From contig JACRJO010000016.1 of assembly GCA_016219985.1 (NCBI GenBank), positions 62,001 through 126,000 of the forward strand: a DNA stretch of 64,000 nucleotides, in the 5' to 3' direction. The DNA comes from Sphingobacteriales bacterium (lineage in GTDB: Bacteria > Bacteroidota > Bacteroidia > Chitinophagales > Chitinophagaceae). Below the pieces are notes generated by a model, which saw only the letters and a program-made list of their open reading frames with translations, ran no database searches and had not been told where the DNA came from. Positions 22,781-31,907 of the stretch are shown here, piece after piece (position 1 is the first letter of the stretch; the number at the start of each line of letters is the position of its first letter). Both the position numbers and the translations under genes were made by a program.

Positions 22781-22815
22781 CCGGGGCAGGCCCGAACCAC
22801 CTTAAACAGGAACCA

Positions 22816-23793
22816 ATGAAAAATGTACTGATCACCCTTTGCCTGCTTCTCGGCTCCTGCTTTCTCAACGGGACCGGGGCCCAGTCCGGGGACCGAAAGC
22901 CCATACAGACAATTATCATCGATCCCGGTCACGGGGGACTGGATCCCGGCGCCATGGGGACCCGGGAATCAGAAGCCAATATTTCCCTGCAGGTTTCCCT
23001 GAAACTGGGTGATACCCTGGCGAAAGCCTGGCCCGACCTGAAACTCATCTTTACCCGGACTACGGATATACTTCCCGGTAATAAGCCCAATAAAGATGCA
23101 GCACTGAAATACCGGGCCGACCTGGCCAATCAGTCGGGCGGGGATCTATTTATCGCCATCCACTGTAATTCTGCCGGGCGGCATCCCGGGGGCTGGAATG
23201 AACGCCGGGTGGTCGGAAGGATCCCGCGTACCAAAACAGTGAAAAAGGGAAAAAAGACCTATAAAAAAACATACTACGAATACCAGTACGAGACCGTATG
23301 GGTGGAGAACAAGGTCAGGGGAACGGAGACCTATGTATGGGCCATGAATAAGAATGATGATAAGATCCGTTCGGTGAGCAAGAACCCCGATTATACCGGT
23401 GAAATCGATTCCACTTCCACCCTGTCCCTGCCCGACCCTTCTGATCCCACGGAGAAAGCCCGGATGCTGATCTATGCGCAGAATTATTTCCGGAAAAGCC
23501 TGAACATCGCGGACATGGTGCAACAGGAATTTACGGCTGCCGGCCGGGTTGACCGGGGCGTAAAACAGCGGAATGATAAAGGCATCTGGGTCCTGCAGGC
23601 GACCGGGATGCCCAGTATCCTGATCGAGATCGGTTTTATCTCCAATACAGAAGAAGAGGAATACCTCATCAGTGAAAGCGGCCAGGCAGAGATCGTGGCC
23701 AATATCTTCACCGCGATCAGACGCTATAAAGAAAGACTGGAATCCAAATCAAAACCCGGCCCGGAGGAGGAAGAAGACAAAAAGGCTTTCTGA
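22816..23793 (+). CDS. N-acetylmuramoyl-L-alanine amidase (Amidase_3), second of two
   Basis: A 325-residue exported paralogue of the previous gene with the same layout: signal peptide (MKNVLITLCLLLGSCFLNGT), IIDPGHGGLDPG, the Glu in GTRESEANI, His in AIHCNS, a basic insert (KKGKKTYKKTYYEYQYE), RGTETYVWA, and catalytic Glu in ILIEIGFIS. A Cys in the signal region (LLGSC) might serve as a lipobox, but the spacing is not convincing. Tandem duplication followed by divergence is clear. Both may be needed for daughter-cell separation with different regulators. No LytM activator is adjacent. Confidence 0.92.
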   Translation: MKNVLITLCLLLGSCFLNGTGAQSGDRKPIQTIIIDPGHGGLDPGAMGTRESEANISLQVSLKLGDTLAKAWPDLKLIFTRTTDILPGNKPNKDAALKYRADLANQSGGDLFIAIHCNSAGRHPGGWNERRVVGRIPRTKTVKKGKKTYKKTYYEYQYETVWVENKVRGTETYVWAMNKNDDKIRSVSKNPDYTGEIDSTSTLSLPDPSDPTEKARMLIYAQNYFRKSLNIADMVQQEFTAAGRVDRGVKQRNDKGIWVLQATGMPSILIEIGFISNTEEEEYLISESGQAEIVANIFTAIRRYKERLESKSKPGPEEEEDKKAF

Positions 23794-23865
23794 AGCGCTG
23801 AGCGGTTTAAAAATAATTAGCTAATTTGGCCCCCGAATGGCCTTAATCCGCCGGATCGCAGCAGA

Positions 23866-24858
23866 ATGAAAATCAGCAACGAAACCAAAGTTGGTATATT
23901 AACTATTGTCGCCCTCACCATCCTTATTATCGGCTTCAATTTCCTGAAGGGAAAAGACGTATTCAGCCGGACCAAAAAGATCTATGCCGTTTTCAATGAA
24001 CTGGGCACCCTTGAAAAATCGAACGAGGTAAAGATCAACGGGCTGCCTATCGGCACCGTTTACGACAAAAGAGAAAGGGACAAGGATGTAAGCGCCATCG
24101 TGGTAACGATCAGCCTTACCCGCGATATCAATATCCCGAAAAATTCCGTGGCCTATATCTCCTCCAGCCTCGTGGGAGCCTCCTATATCATTATTGAAAG
24201 AGGCAATTCCACTGAAATGATGGGGTCGGGTGATACCCTGGCCACCCGTACCGAAACCGGTATCCTGGGCGACGTAAAGGCCCAGATGAACCCCACCATG
24301 GCCAAGATCCGGGATGTGCTGGATTCCCTGCAAAAAACATTAAGCGGGCTGAATGGGATACTGAGCGTGGAAAACAAAGGTTACCTCAAACAAACCCTGG
24401 CCAACCTCAGCCAGGCCAGCAGTGCCCTGAACGGTTTACTCGATAACCAGAATGGCGCCCTGGCCAAAACCCTGAACAATGCCGAGGCGATGACCGAAAG
24501 TCTGAAAAATAACAGCGCAGATATTACCGCCACGATCGGGAACGCGAAGAAAGCCAGCGAGAAACTGGCCGCCCTGGAATTACAACCGACCATCGATTCG
24601 CTCAACAGCATGATCAGCGCCCTGAAAGCCACTGCTGCTAAATTAAACAGCAAGGACGGCACGATCGGCGCCCTGATGAATGACAGGACCCTCTACAATA
24701 AACTAAACGATGCCATCCTGAGTGCGGAGATTCTCATTGACGACCTGCGCACCCACCCTAAACGCTACGTTAATCTTTCTGTTTTTGGCAGGAAAGATAA
24801 AACCGGGCCATTAACTTCGCCTGCTAAAAAAGACACGGTCCCTGCAGGGGGCAACTAA
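23866..24858 (+). CDS. MlaD/MCE-domain lipid-transport protein
   Basis: A 330-residue protein with one N-terminal membrane anchor (VGILTIVALTILIIGFNFL), an MCE domain (about 38-120, containing LEKSNEVKINGLPIGTVY and VGASYIIIERGN), and a long helical, coiled-coil tail. MCE proteins form hexameric periplasmic rings that move phospholipids between membranes. The MlaE permease and MlaF ATPase usually sit beside it but are not in this neighbourhood. Its stop overlaps the ATG of the OstA-like gene (TAATG), so the two are coupled. Confidence 0.85.
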   Translation: MKISNETKVGILTIVALTILIIGFNFLKGKDVFSRTKKIYAVFNELGTLEKSNEVKINGLPIGTVYDKRERDKDVSAIVVTISLTRDINIPKNSVAYISSSLVGASYIIIERGNSTEMMGSGDTLATRTETGILGDVKAQMNPTMAKIRDVLDSLQKTLSGLNGILSVENKGYLKQTLANLSQASSALNGLLDNQNGALAKTLNNAEAMTESLKNNSADITATIGNAKKASEKLAALELQPTIDSLNSMISALKATAAKLNSKDGTIGALMNDRTLYNKLNDAILSAEILIDDLRTHPKRYVNLSVFGRKDKTGPLTSPAKKDTVPAGGN

Positions 24859-26741
24859 TGCGAACGTTCAAATTCATTATCGGAATTATCCTGGCAGGAC
24901 TGCTGGTCCTCCCCCTGGCGGTTTCCGCGCAGGCGGGAAAAGAACCGGTGACCACGATCAACCCCCAGGCCACAGCGGATTCACTTACCGATATCCAGAT
25001 ACTTGGCTCCCGCCAGCTCACGATTTTAAAAGTGGATGATACCACCACCCTGCAGATCCTCGCGGGGAATGTACGGCTGAAACAGGGAAAAAGTTATTTC
25101 AACTGCGACAGTTGTGTGCTCAATAACGGGATTAAGATTTTTGAAGCCTGGGGCAATGTCCACATTAACGATGTGGATACCGTCAACATAACCGCCAGCC
25201 ACCTCCGTTACCTGATCAATAAAAAACTGGCCTACCTCGACGGCGGGGTGAAACTGACCGATGGGAAGGGAACCCTCACCACCCCCGACCTTGAATATAA
25301 TATGTCCACGGAGATCGGGATCTACAAGAATGGCGGGAAAGTGGTTAACAAGAATACCGTACTGACCAGCCGGGAAGGATATTATTATGCCAGCCTGCGG
25401 GATATTTATTTTAAACAAAATGTGGAAATGAAGGATCCTGCTTATTATATTAAGACAGATTCCTTACTCTACAACACGCAAAGCCAGACCACCCGTTTCA
25501 TTGCCGAAACCTTTATCAAAGACAGCAGCGGCCGCACGATTGAGACCAAAGACGGTTATTACAATATGGCCACCGGAAAAGCGGAGTTTGGCAAAAGGCC
25601 CATTATCCGGGACGGGAAAACCACGATCACCGGTGATATCGTTATTATCGATGACAGCAGCCATACTTCCCAGGCACGTGGCAATGTGGTGATTGTTGAT
25701 TCGGTGCAGGGAACCACGATCCTCGCAGGAGAAGTATTCAGGGATAATCAGCGGGAACGTTTACTCGCCACGCGAAAACCTCTGATGATCATTAAACAGG
25801 AAAATGACTCCATTTATGTTACGGCAGATACCCTGTTCACAGCCCGGTTGAGTGACCTGTATGCGTCGAAGGACTCGTTGGTAAAAGACACGATAAAAGG
25901 GGTGCAGGTAATCAGTCTCACCGATAAGAAGGAGAACAGAATGGCTGACAGCCTCACTGCCTTCCGGCCCCGCCCGCTGAATAAGGACAGCCTTGCAGGG
26001 GACAGTGTGCTGACCGCAAAGGCAATTCCCGCCCGGAAAGACAGCATAACATACGATAGCCCCATTACCGCGAAGCCCGTCCCGCCGCTTGTCAATAAAG
26101 AGCCGGTGGCGAAAGATTCGGTCACCGGGTTAAGCGCGGTACTCACAGATAAAAAGGATCCGGCAAAAAAAGACAGTACCGACCGGTATTTCGAGGCGTA
26201 CCGCCATGTGCGGATCTTTTCCGATTCCATGCAGGCAGTCAGCGACAGTATGTTTTATTCTTTTAAGGACTCCGTTTTCCGCCTGTTCCAGGATCCCGTC
26301 CTCTGGTCGAAGGAAAGCCAGATCACCGGAGATACCGTTTACCTGTTTACCAAAAACAAAAAAGCGGACCGGGTGAAAGTGTACGAGAACAGTTTCCTGG
26401 TAAACCGCACCGACCCGGAGGTCTATAACCAGGTCAAGTCCATCCGGATGGACGGCTGGTTCAAACAAGGCAATCTCGATTCGGTGCGGGCGGAAGGTTA
26501 TGCCGAATGTATTTATTATATCCAGGACGAGGACAGCGCCTATACCGGGATCAATGAATCCAAATGCGATGTTATTGATATTTATTTTGCCGAAAAAGAG
26601 CTGGAAAAAGTGGCTTTCCGCAGCAGCGTGACCGGCACCATCTGGCCGGTGAAGGAGAAAAGCCCTTCCGAAATGCGCTTGCAAAATTTCCGCTGGCTGG
26701 ACAACAGGAGGCCAAAGACCAAATACGAACTCTTCGAATAG
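24858..26741 (+). CDS. OstA/LptA-like exported protein
   Basis: A 627-residue protein. A signal peptide (RTFKFIIGIILAGLLVLPLA) precedes repeated OstA-type beta-jellyroll segments, for example ILAGNVRLKQGKSYFNCDSC and LRYLINKKLAYLDGGVKLTD, spread over about residues 50-330. A Lys/Asp/Ser-rich linker (about 375-460) leads to a second set of OstA-like strands. Bacteroidota often have one large protein of this type in place of the small LptA. A bridge for LPS across the periplasm, working with the LptD-like barrel nearby, is likely. Co-translated with the MCE gene. Confidence 0.78.
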   Translation: MRTFKFIIGIILAGLLVLPLAVSAQAGKEPVTTINPQATADSLTDIQILGSRQLTILKVDDTTTLQILAGNVRLKQGKSYFNCDSCVLNNGIKIFEAWGNVHINDVDTVNITASHLRYLINKKLAYLDGGVKLTDGKGTLTTPDLEYNMSTEIGIYKNGGKVVNKNTVLTSREGYYYASLRDIYFKQNVEMKDPAYYIKTDSLLYNTQSQTTRFIAETFIKDSSGRTIETKDGYYNMATGKAEFGKRPIIRDGKTTITGDIVIIDDSSHTSQARGNVVIVDSVQGTTILAGEVFRDNQRERLLATRKPLMIIKQENDSIYVTADTLFTARLSDLYASKDSLVKDTIKGVQVISLTDKKENRMADSLTAFRPRPLNKDSLAGDSVLTAKAIPARKDSITYDSPITAKPVPPLVNKEPVAKDSVTGLSAVLTDKKDPAKKDSTDRYFEAYRHVRIFSDSMQAVSDSMFYSFKDSVFRLFQDPVLWSKESQITGDTVYLFTKNKKADRVKVYENSFLVNRTDPEVYNQVKSIRMDGWFKQGNLDSVRAEGYAECIYYIQDEDSAYTGINESKCDVIDIYFAEKELEKVAFRSSVTGTIWPVKEKSPSEMRLQNFRWLDNRRPKTKYELFE

Positions 26742-26826
26742 TTTTAACATACTTCCCCCCCGGTTTTGCATTTTCTTTAGACTTTGATGGCATCATTTTC
26801 GTTTCAGAATGAACAAATCATTCATC

Positions 26827-27318
26827 ATGAAGAAAATCATTGTCGCCCTCCTCGTTGTGTTAACAACCGGTCTTTTCTATACCGCTTCCGCCCAGCAGTC
26901 CTATAAAACGGCCCTCGGGGTTCGCCTGAGCAGTTCCAATGCCATGGTCAGTAATGCCGTAACCCTGAAACATTTTCTCAATGATAAAATGGCCGTGGAA
27001 GGTTTGTTATCCTTTGGCGATCCGCTGGCCCTGGGAGCTTTGCTCGAATTGCACCAGCCGCTGAGTGCACAGGGGCTGAGCTGGTTTTACGGAGGCGGGG
27101 CCTACCTGGCCTTCCTGAAAACCGTAAACACCAATACGCAAAAAACAAGTACCGACCCCAATTTCGGGGCACAGGGGGTGATCGGGCTGGACTATAAATT
27201 CAACAATATCCCGCTCAATATTTCATTAGACTGGAAACCGGAACTGAATATTGTAAATGATATCAATTTTGAACCGGCGGCCATCGGTTTTACCGCGAGG
27301 TTCACGTTTGGAAAATAA
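26827..27318 (+). CDS. Exported outer-membrane-like protein, unknown function
   Basis: About 163 residues from MKKIIVALLVVLTTGLFYTA (start at 26827, six codons after a first ATG at 26809), with a clear signal peptide ending near ASAQQ. Alternating polar and hydrophobic strands (YKTALGVRLSSSNAMVSNAV) and a C-terminal aromatic-terminated strand (AIGFTARFTFGK) suggest a small beta-barrel. No family recognised. A terminator follows. Confidence 0.65.
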   Translation: MKKIIVALLVVLTTGLFYTASAQQSYKTALGVRLSSSNAMVSNAVTLKHFLNDKMAVEGLLSFGDPLALGALLELHQPLSAQGLSWFYGGGAYLAFLKTVNTNTQKTSTDPNFGAQGVIGLDYKFNNIPLNISLDWKPELNIVNDINFEPAAIGFTARFTFGK

Positions 27319-27342
27319 TTATCCTTTGGGATCTGGACGGTG

Positions 27343-27378
27343 AGGGCTGCTGCTGGGTATTCAGGGGCAGCCCTTTTT
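27343..27378 (+). terminator. Rho-independent terminator
   Basis: GGGCTGC (27344-27350) pairs with GCAGCCC (27367-27373), followed by T5. It closes the small outer-membrane-like gene. Confidence 0.75.
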
Positions 27379-27863
27379 AAATTCAAAAGTAAAAATTCAA
27401 AAAACTTAAAGCGGGAAGAATCATTAATGGGGCTGGGACTCCTTTTCCCGAAATGCCCCTGTAAACAGTAAAAAACTTCCTTTCTGAGCATTTTTCGGGT
27501 GCAAAAGAACTGTTCAACCTGAGGCTTTTTACTCCCACCTGCACTAAAGCTTCGGTGGGCAGCTTTGAATTTTGACTTCGCCCTGCAGCGACCCTGTAAA
27601 CAGTAAAAAACTTCCAATCCCAGCATATTCGAATTCAAAAGAACTTTTCGACCATGAGGTTTTTTACTTCACCCTGCGCTAAAGCTCCGATCGGTAGGTT
27701 TTACTCCCGCCTACGCTAAAGCTTCGGTGGGCAGGTTTGATTTTTGACTTCTCACACACATTGTATTAATTTAACATGCGTTCACCCCTATCCTGCAAAT
27801 TTTATCAGGTTTCTGCGTTTTTTTGCAGGAATTGCGTTATTTTAGTCAGGCTAAAACTGACGG
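27379..27863. repeat. Non-coding region with two diverged copies of a ~135-bp repeat
   Basis: A 24-bp block starting CCCTGTAAACAGTAAAAAAC is identical at 27457-27480 and 27592-27615. Downstream of each copy the sequences stay alike (CAAAAGAACT, TGAGG, then GCTAAAGCTTCGGTGGGCAG-like blocks ending in TTTTGACTTC) to about 27751. The unit is a tandem repeat of about 135 bp, the second copy somewhat longer. The minus-strand reading frame over it carries a repeated EVFYCLQG peptide but is not a credible gene. No promoter was identified with confidence for the regulator that follows. Confidence 0.65.
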
Positions 27864-28613
27864 ATGCTTAAAAAGGAGCGGCAGGCCTATATACTGCACC
27901 AGGTTAACCTGCATAATAAAGTCCTTTCTTCTTCTCTCTGCACGGAAATCAATGTGTCAGAAGATACCATTCGTCGTGACCTCCAGGAGCTGGCCGAAGA
28001 AGGCAAGATCATCAAAGTTCACGGGGGGGCTCTCTCCCATTCTTTCAATGAAGTTTCATTCCCGGTCAACGGGGTGTATTCGCAGCACCAGAAAAGGGCA
28101 ATAGCCCAGAAAGCCGTAGGGTTGATCCAGAATGGCATGTTTGTGCTGACCAGCGGGGGAACCACCATTATGGAACTGGCCCGTTGCCTGCCGCCGCAGC
28201 TCAGGGCGACCTTTATCTCCGGCAGTATCCCGGTGATCCTTGAATACATGCATCACCCGCATATTGAAGTAATCCTGATCGGCGATAAGATCTCCAAAAA
28301 CTCCAAGATCACGGTTGGCTCTGAAGCCATTGCCAAGATAAAGCAAATGAAACCCGATCTCTGTTTCCTGGGAACGAATGCCATCGACGCGGAACACGGA
28401 ATTACGGATAATGATTGGGAAGTGGTGCAGCTAAAGAAGGCCATGATAGAGTCTTCTAAAAAGGTAATCTGCCTGAGTATTGCGGAAAAGATCAATACGG
28501 TGCAGCCGATCCGGGTTTGCGGGGTTCAGGATATTGATATCCTGATTACGGAGTTGCCCCCCGGAAGCCCTTCGTTAAGCCCTTTTGTTGAGGCGGGTAT
28601 CCGGGTTATCTGA
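27864..28613 (+). CDS. DeoR/GlpR-family transcriptional regulator
   Basis: A 249-residue regulator. The N-terminal DeoR HTH (LKKERQAYILHQVNLHNKVL then EINVSEDTIRRDLQELAEEG, the family signature) is followed by a DeoRC sensor domain with RKAIAQKA-like KRAIAQKAVGLIQ, SGGTTIMELA and GTNAIDAEHGITD. Family members bind phosphorylated sugars through the second domain and usually repress uptake and catabolism genes. The SusC/SusD locus begins 50 bases downstream in the same direction, so control of that locus is the simplest inference. Confidence 0.9.
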   Translation: MLKKERQAYILHQVNLHNKVLSSSLCTEINVSEDTIRRDLQELAEEGKIIKVHGGALSHSFNEVSFPVNGVYSQHQKRAIAQKAVGLIQNGMFVLTSGGTTIMELARCLPPQLRATFISGSIPVILEYMHHPHIEVILIGDKISKNSKITVGSEAIAKIKQMKPDLCFLGTNAIDAEHGITDNDWEVVQLKKAMIESSKKVICLSIAEKINTVQPIRVCGVQDIDILITELPPGSPSLSPFVEAGIRVI

Positions 28614-28663
28614 TATAAAATTGTAAACTGCTTATTTAATAATTATATCAAAAAAAAACAGCT

Positions 28664-31600
28664 ATGAGAAAAATTCTCCACTTATTCCTGGCTTTCTCAG
28701 TGATGCTGCTGTTGCTGCCGCAGGCCATGCAGGCGCAGGAGCGAACCGTCACAGGTACGATCGTGTCAGAGGATAATAAGACAGCGCTGGCCGGCGTAAC
28801 GGTCAGGGTGAAAGGCACCCGTAAGATCACGCAAACGGATGCAAACGGGAAATTTACGATTAAAGTAGGTCCCGGTGAAACCCTGCTGGTAACCTATGTG
28901 GGGTATGTTACCACCGAAGTGAAACCCGGTGAAAGCGGCACAGTAGGCATCAGCATGAAAACGGCTGACAATATGATGGGAGAAGTAGTGGTAACGGCAA
29001 TGGATATAAAAAGAAACCCAAGGGAATTGGGCTATTCTGTGCAGAAAGTTTCCGGTGCGGATGTTGCTGAAACGCAGCGGGAGAACTTCCTGAATGGTTT
29101 AGGCGGCCGGGTGGCCGGGTTAACGCTGAACCCGACCAGCGGACAGGCAGGGGCCTCCACCCAGATCGTACTGCGGGGATTCAATTCCATGGCGCTGGAC
29201 AACCAGCCACTCTTTGTAATAGATGGTGTTATTATGGACAACTCCAGTATTAACGAATCCGGTGGTGGCGCTGCCCTGGGTCTGGTTGAAACTTCTGCCC
29301 GGAATATCAATCAAACCGCCAACCGGAATTCCGACTATTCCAATCGTATTGGGGACCTTAACCCGAATGATATCGAAACAATCACTGTACTGAAAGGCCC
29401 GGAAGCGACAGCTCTTTATGGCAGCCAGGCCAGTTCAGGTGCGATCGTAATCACTACCAAGAAAGGAAAGACTGATGGAAAATTCTCAGTGAATTATGAC
29501 AATTCATTCCGTGTTTCGAAGTTGACCCGCTTTCCTGAATACACCACAAACTGGAGTCCGGGAACAAACGGTGTGGAGGAAAACAGCTTCACTTATTTCG
29601 GCCCGGCTTACGAGGCAAATACGAAGAAATATGACAATGTGGGGAATTTTTTCCAGACCGCCTTTACCCAAAATCATAATATCACAGCCGAATACGGAAA
29701 GAAGAATATCAGTTTCCGCTTCTCCGGTTCATTCCTGGATCAGCAGGGTATTGTCCCGGAAAACGCGTATAAAAGGTACTCGCTGCGGCTTACCAACAGT
29801 ACCAAGATCGGAAAGTATATTGATATTGCACCGTCTATCACTTATATTCATAACACCAACGATAAACCCAAACGGGGAGCCGGCGGATACCTGCTCAACC
29901 TGATGATCTGGCCAAGTAACGATGATATACGCAATTACCTGGAAACAGATGGTTCCAAGAAATTACTCTACTCCCTCTCCCCCAATTCAGAAATTGATAA
30001 CCCCTATTTCAATGTGAAATTTAACCGGGGCTACGATGTGACTGACCGGTATATTGCAACAATGAGTATTAATATCAATCCCTTTAAATGGCTGAGTGTT
30101 TCGGGTCGTTTTGGCTATGACCATTTTGAGTCCGAAGGCTGGTCTTTCTTCCACCCGCTTTCCTTCATACTTGGTAAATCCACTGGCGGGCAGCAGGATA
30201 ATTATTACCGTAAGTTTGACGGATACAACCATACCATTACAGCCACGACAAAAAAGTCAATCGGTAAGTTTAATCTTCGCCTGATGGGCGGTACCACCTG
30301 GCAGGATAACAAAACCCAGATGTATTCCGTATTAGGCACTAACATTGTGGACTCTGTCAACAGCCAGGGGCAGATGGTAAAAGACCTGCAGGTAATCAGC
30401 CAGGACCAGATCAATCAATGGATGGGTGATAGCAGCGCCACAAAATCCACAAGCCGTCTTCGCCTGAACAGGGGTTTATTGCCTCCCGGCGGACTCTTTA
30501 ACTATTCACTGTCCCGCCAGCTGGCATTTTTTGGCGAGTTTTCTGTAAACTACAAGAACCTGGCCTTTTTTACCTACTCTCACCGCTTTGAAACATCCTC
30601 TATCTTTCCCAAAAATTACAGGAACTATAATTATCCTGCGGGAAGCGTGAGTTTCATTGTAAGCGATATCCTCCCTGCCCTGAAGAAAAACAATATTCTA
30701 AATTATATGAAGCTGCGTACATCACTGGCCAGTACAGCGAGATCAAGTTCTCCCTATGCCAACCAGTCGGTATTCAGTAATGTTACCTCCAGCGGTGGAG
30801 GCTTTGCCTATGGATTCAACAACAATAACTACTTCCTTGAGCCGGAGATCCAGAGCACCCATGAAATGGGGACAGAACTCAGGTTATTCAACAGCAAGAT
30901 CGGCCTCGATATCACTTACTATAAAACAACCAACAAAAAGCAGATCGCCGAAAATTTCAGGGCCAGTTATGGAACGGGATATGTGCTGAATACACTCAAC
31001 GTAGGAAGTACTGAAAACAAAGGACTAGAAATTGGTATCGATCTCAACCTGGTAACGGGGAAAAGCTTCAACTGGAACATGCGGTTTAATTTCAACCGGA
31101 TGCGTAATAAAGTGCTGGAACTGCCTGCCAACGTTCCGGAATTTTATATTTCCGATACCTGGGTTTATGGTAATGCCCGTGGCGGCCTGGTTACCGGCGG
31201 CCCCACAACGGCCATTACAGCCTACGGGTATGCACGCAATACAGCCGGCGATATCCTGATCAATCCGGCCAATGGTTTGCCGGTGGTGGATGCCAATTTC
31301 AAGGTACGCGGCGACCGTAACCCTGACCTTACGCTGGGATGGATTAATAATTTTAAATACAAAAACTGGGCACTTAATTTTGTATGGGATCTGAAAGTGG
31401 GTGGTGATATTTTCAATGCTACTGATATGTACCTCACCCTCCAGGGGGTCAGCAAACGCACCGATGACCGGTATACGCCGAGAGTCGTTAAAGGCGTGCT
31501 GAATGATGGTCTCCAGAACTCGGCCACCCCGACAAAAAATACAATAGTAGTAATCCCCGCTTACAACCAGTCCTATTATACCACGATGCCGGAAGAGGAA

Positions 31601-31873
31601 TTCATCCAGAAGAATGTGAACTGGTTCCGTATGCGGGATATTACCCTGCGTTACACTTTCTCAGACAGGATGATCCGCAACCTCGGTTTCCTGAAAACAG
31701 CCAGTGTATTTATAACCGCCAATGACCTGATCTTACTGACCAACTACAACGGGGCCGACCCTGTGGTAAATGGCAATACATCAGGGACCCGTGGTGTTGG
31801 CGGCTGGGGTTTTGACTATGGAAATGTGCCTGCCCCGGTAAGTGTAAATTTCGGCATCCGGGCCGGGTTCTAA
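28664..31873 (+). CDS. SusC/RagA-family TonB-dependent outer-membrane transporter
   Basis: A 1069-residue protein. The signal peptide (MRKILHLFLAFSVMLLLLPQ) is followed by a carboxypeptidase-D-like regulatory domain (RTVTGTIVSEDNKTALAGVT, to about 105). Then come a plug (GAGASTQ-like, VLRGFNSMALDNQPLFVIDG, ALYGSQASSGAIVITTKKG) and a TonB-dependent barrel ending in VSVNFGIRAGF. It imports glycans, peptides or other oligomers together with the SusD lipoprotein next to it. No glycoside hydrolase is nearby, so the substrate is open. No FecR/anti-sigma extension is seen. Confidence 0.93.
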   Translation: MRKILHLFLAFSVMLLLLPQAMQAQERTVTGTIVSEDNKTALAGVTVRVKGTRKITQTDANGKFTIKVGPGETLLVTYVGYVTTEVKPGESGTVGISMKTADNMMGEVVVTAMDIKRNPRELGYSVQKVSGADVAETQRENFLNGLGGRVAGLTLNPTSGQAGASTQIVLRGFNSMALDNQPLFVIDGVIMDNSSINESGGGAALGLVETSARNINQTANRNSDYSNRIGDLNPNDIETITVLKGPEATALYGSQASSGAIVITTKKGKTDGKFSVNYDNSFRVSKLTRFPEYTTNWSPGTNGVEENSFTYFGPAYEANTKKYDNVGNFFQTAFTQNHNITAEYGKKNISFRFSGSFLDQQGIVPENAYKRYSLRLTNSTKIGKYIDIAPSITYIHNTNDKPKRGAGGYLLNLMIWPSNDDIRNYLETDGSKKLLYSLSPNSEIDNPYFNVKFNRGYDVTDRYIATMSININPFKWLSVSGRFGYDHFESEGWSFFHPLSFILGKSTGGQQDNYYRKFDGYNHTITATTKKSIGKFNLRLMGGTTWQDNKTQMYSVLGTNIVDSVNSQGQMVKDLQVISQDQINQWMGDSSATKSTSRLRLNRGLLPPGGLFNYSLSRQLAFFGEFSVNYKNLAFFTYSHRFETSSIFPKNYRNYNYPAGSVSFIVSDILPALKKNNILNYMKLRTSLASTARSSSPYANQSVFSNVTSSGGGFAYGFNNNNYFLEPEIQSTHEMGTELRLFNSKIGLDITYYKTTNKKQIAENFRASYGTGYVLNTLNVGSTENKGLEIGIDLNLVTGKSFNWNMRFNFNRMRNKVLELPANVPEFYISDTWVYGNARGGLVTGGPTTAITAYGYARNTAGDILINPANGLPVVDANFKVRGDRNPDLTLGWINNFKYKNWALNFVWDLKVGGDIFNATDMYLTLQGVSKRTDDRYTPRVVKGVLNDGLQNSATPTKNTIVVIPAYNQSYYTTMPEEEFIQKNVNWFRMRDITLRYTFSDRMIRNLGFLKTASVFITANDLILLTNYNGADPVVNGNTSGTRGVGGWGFDYGNVPAPVSVNFGIRAGF

Positions 31874-31907
31874 TTCAATGCTACTTTGACTTTTAAACTA
31901 TTTATAA

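Noticed and set aside
23821..23830. TAATTTGG before the MCE gene as a -7 element
   Set aside because: One base short of the TAnnTTTG consensus and no supporting -33 element was seen.
27192..27638. Minus-strand open frame with repeated EVFYCLQG
   Set aside because: It runs across the tandem intergenic repeat and the end of a real plus-strand gene; the repetition comes from the DNA repeat and no protein family is visible.
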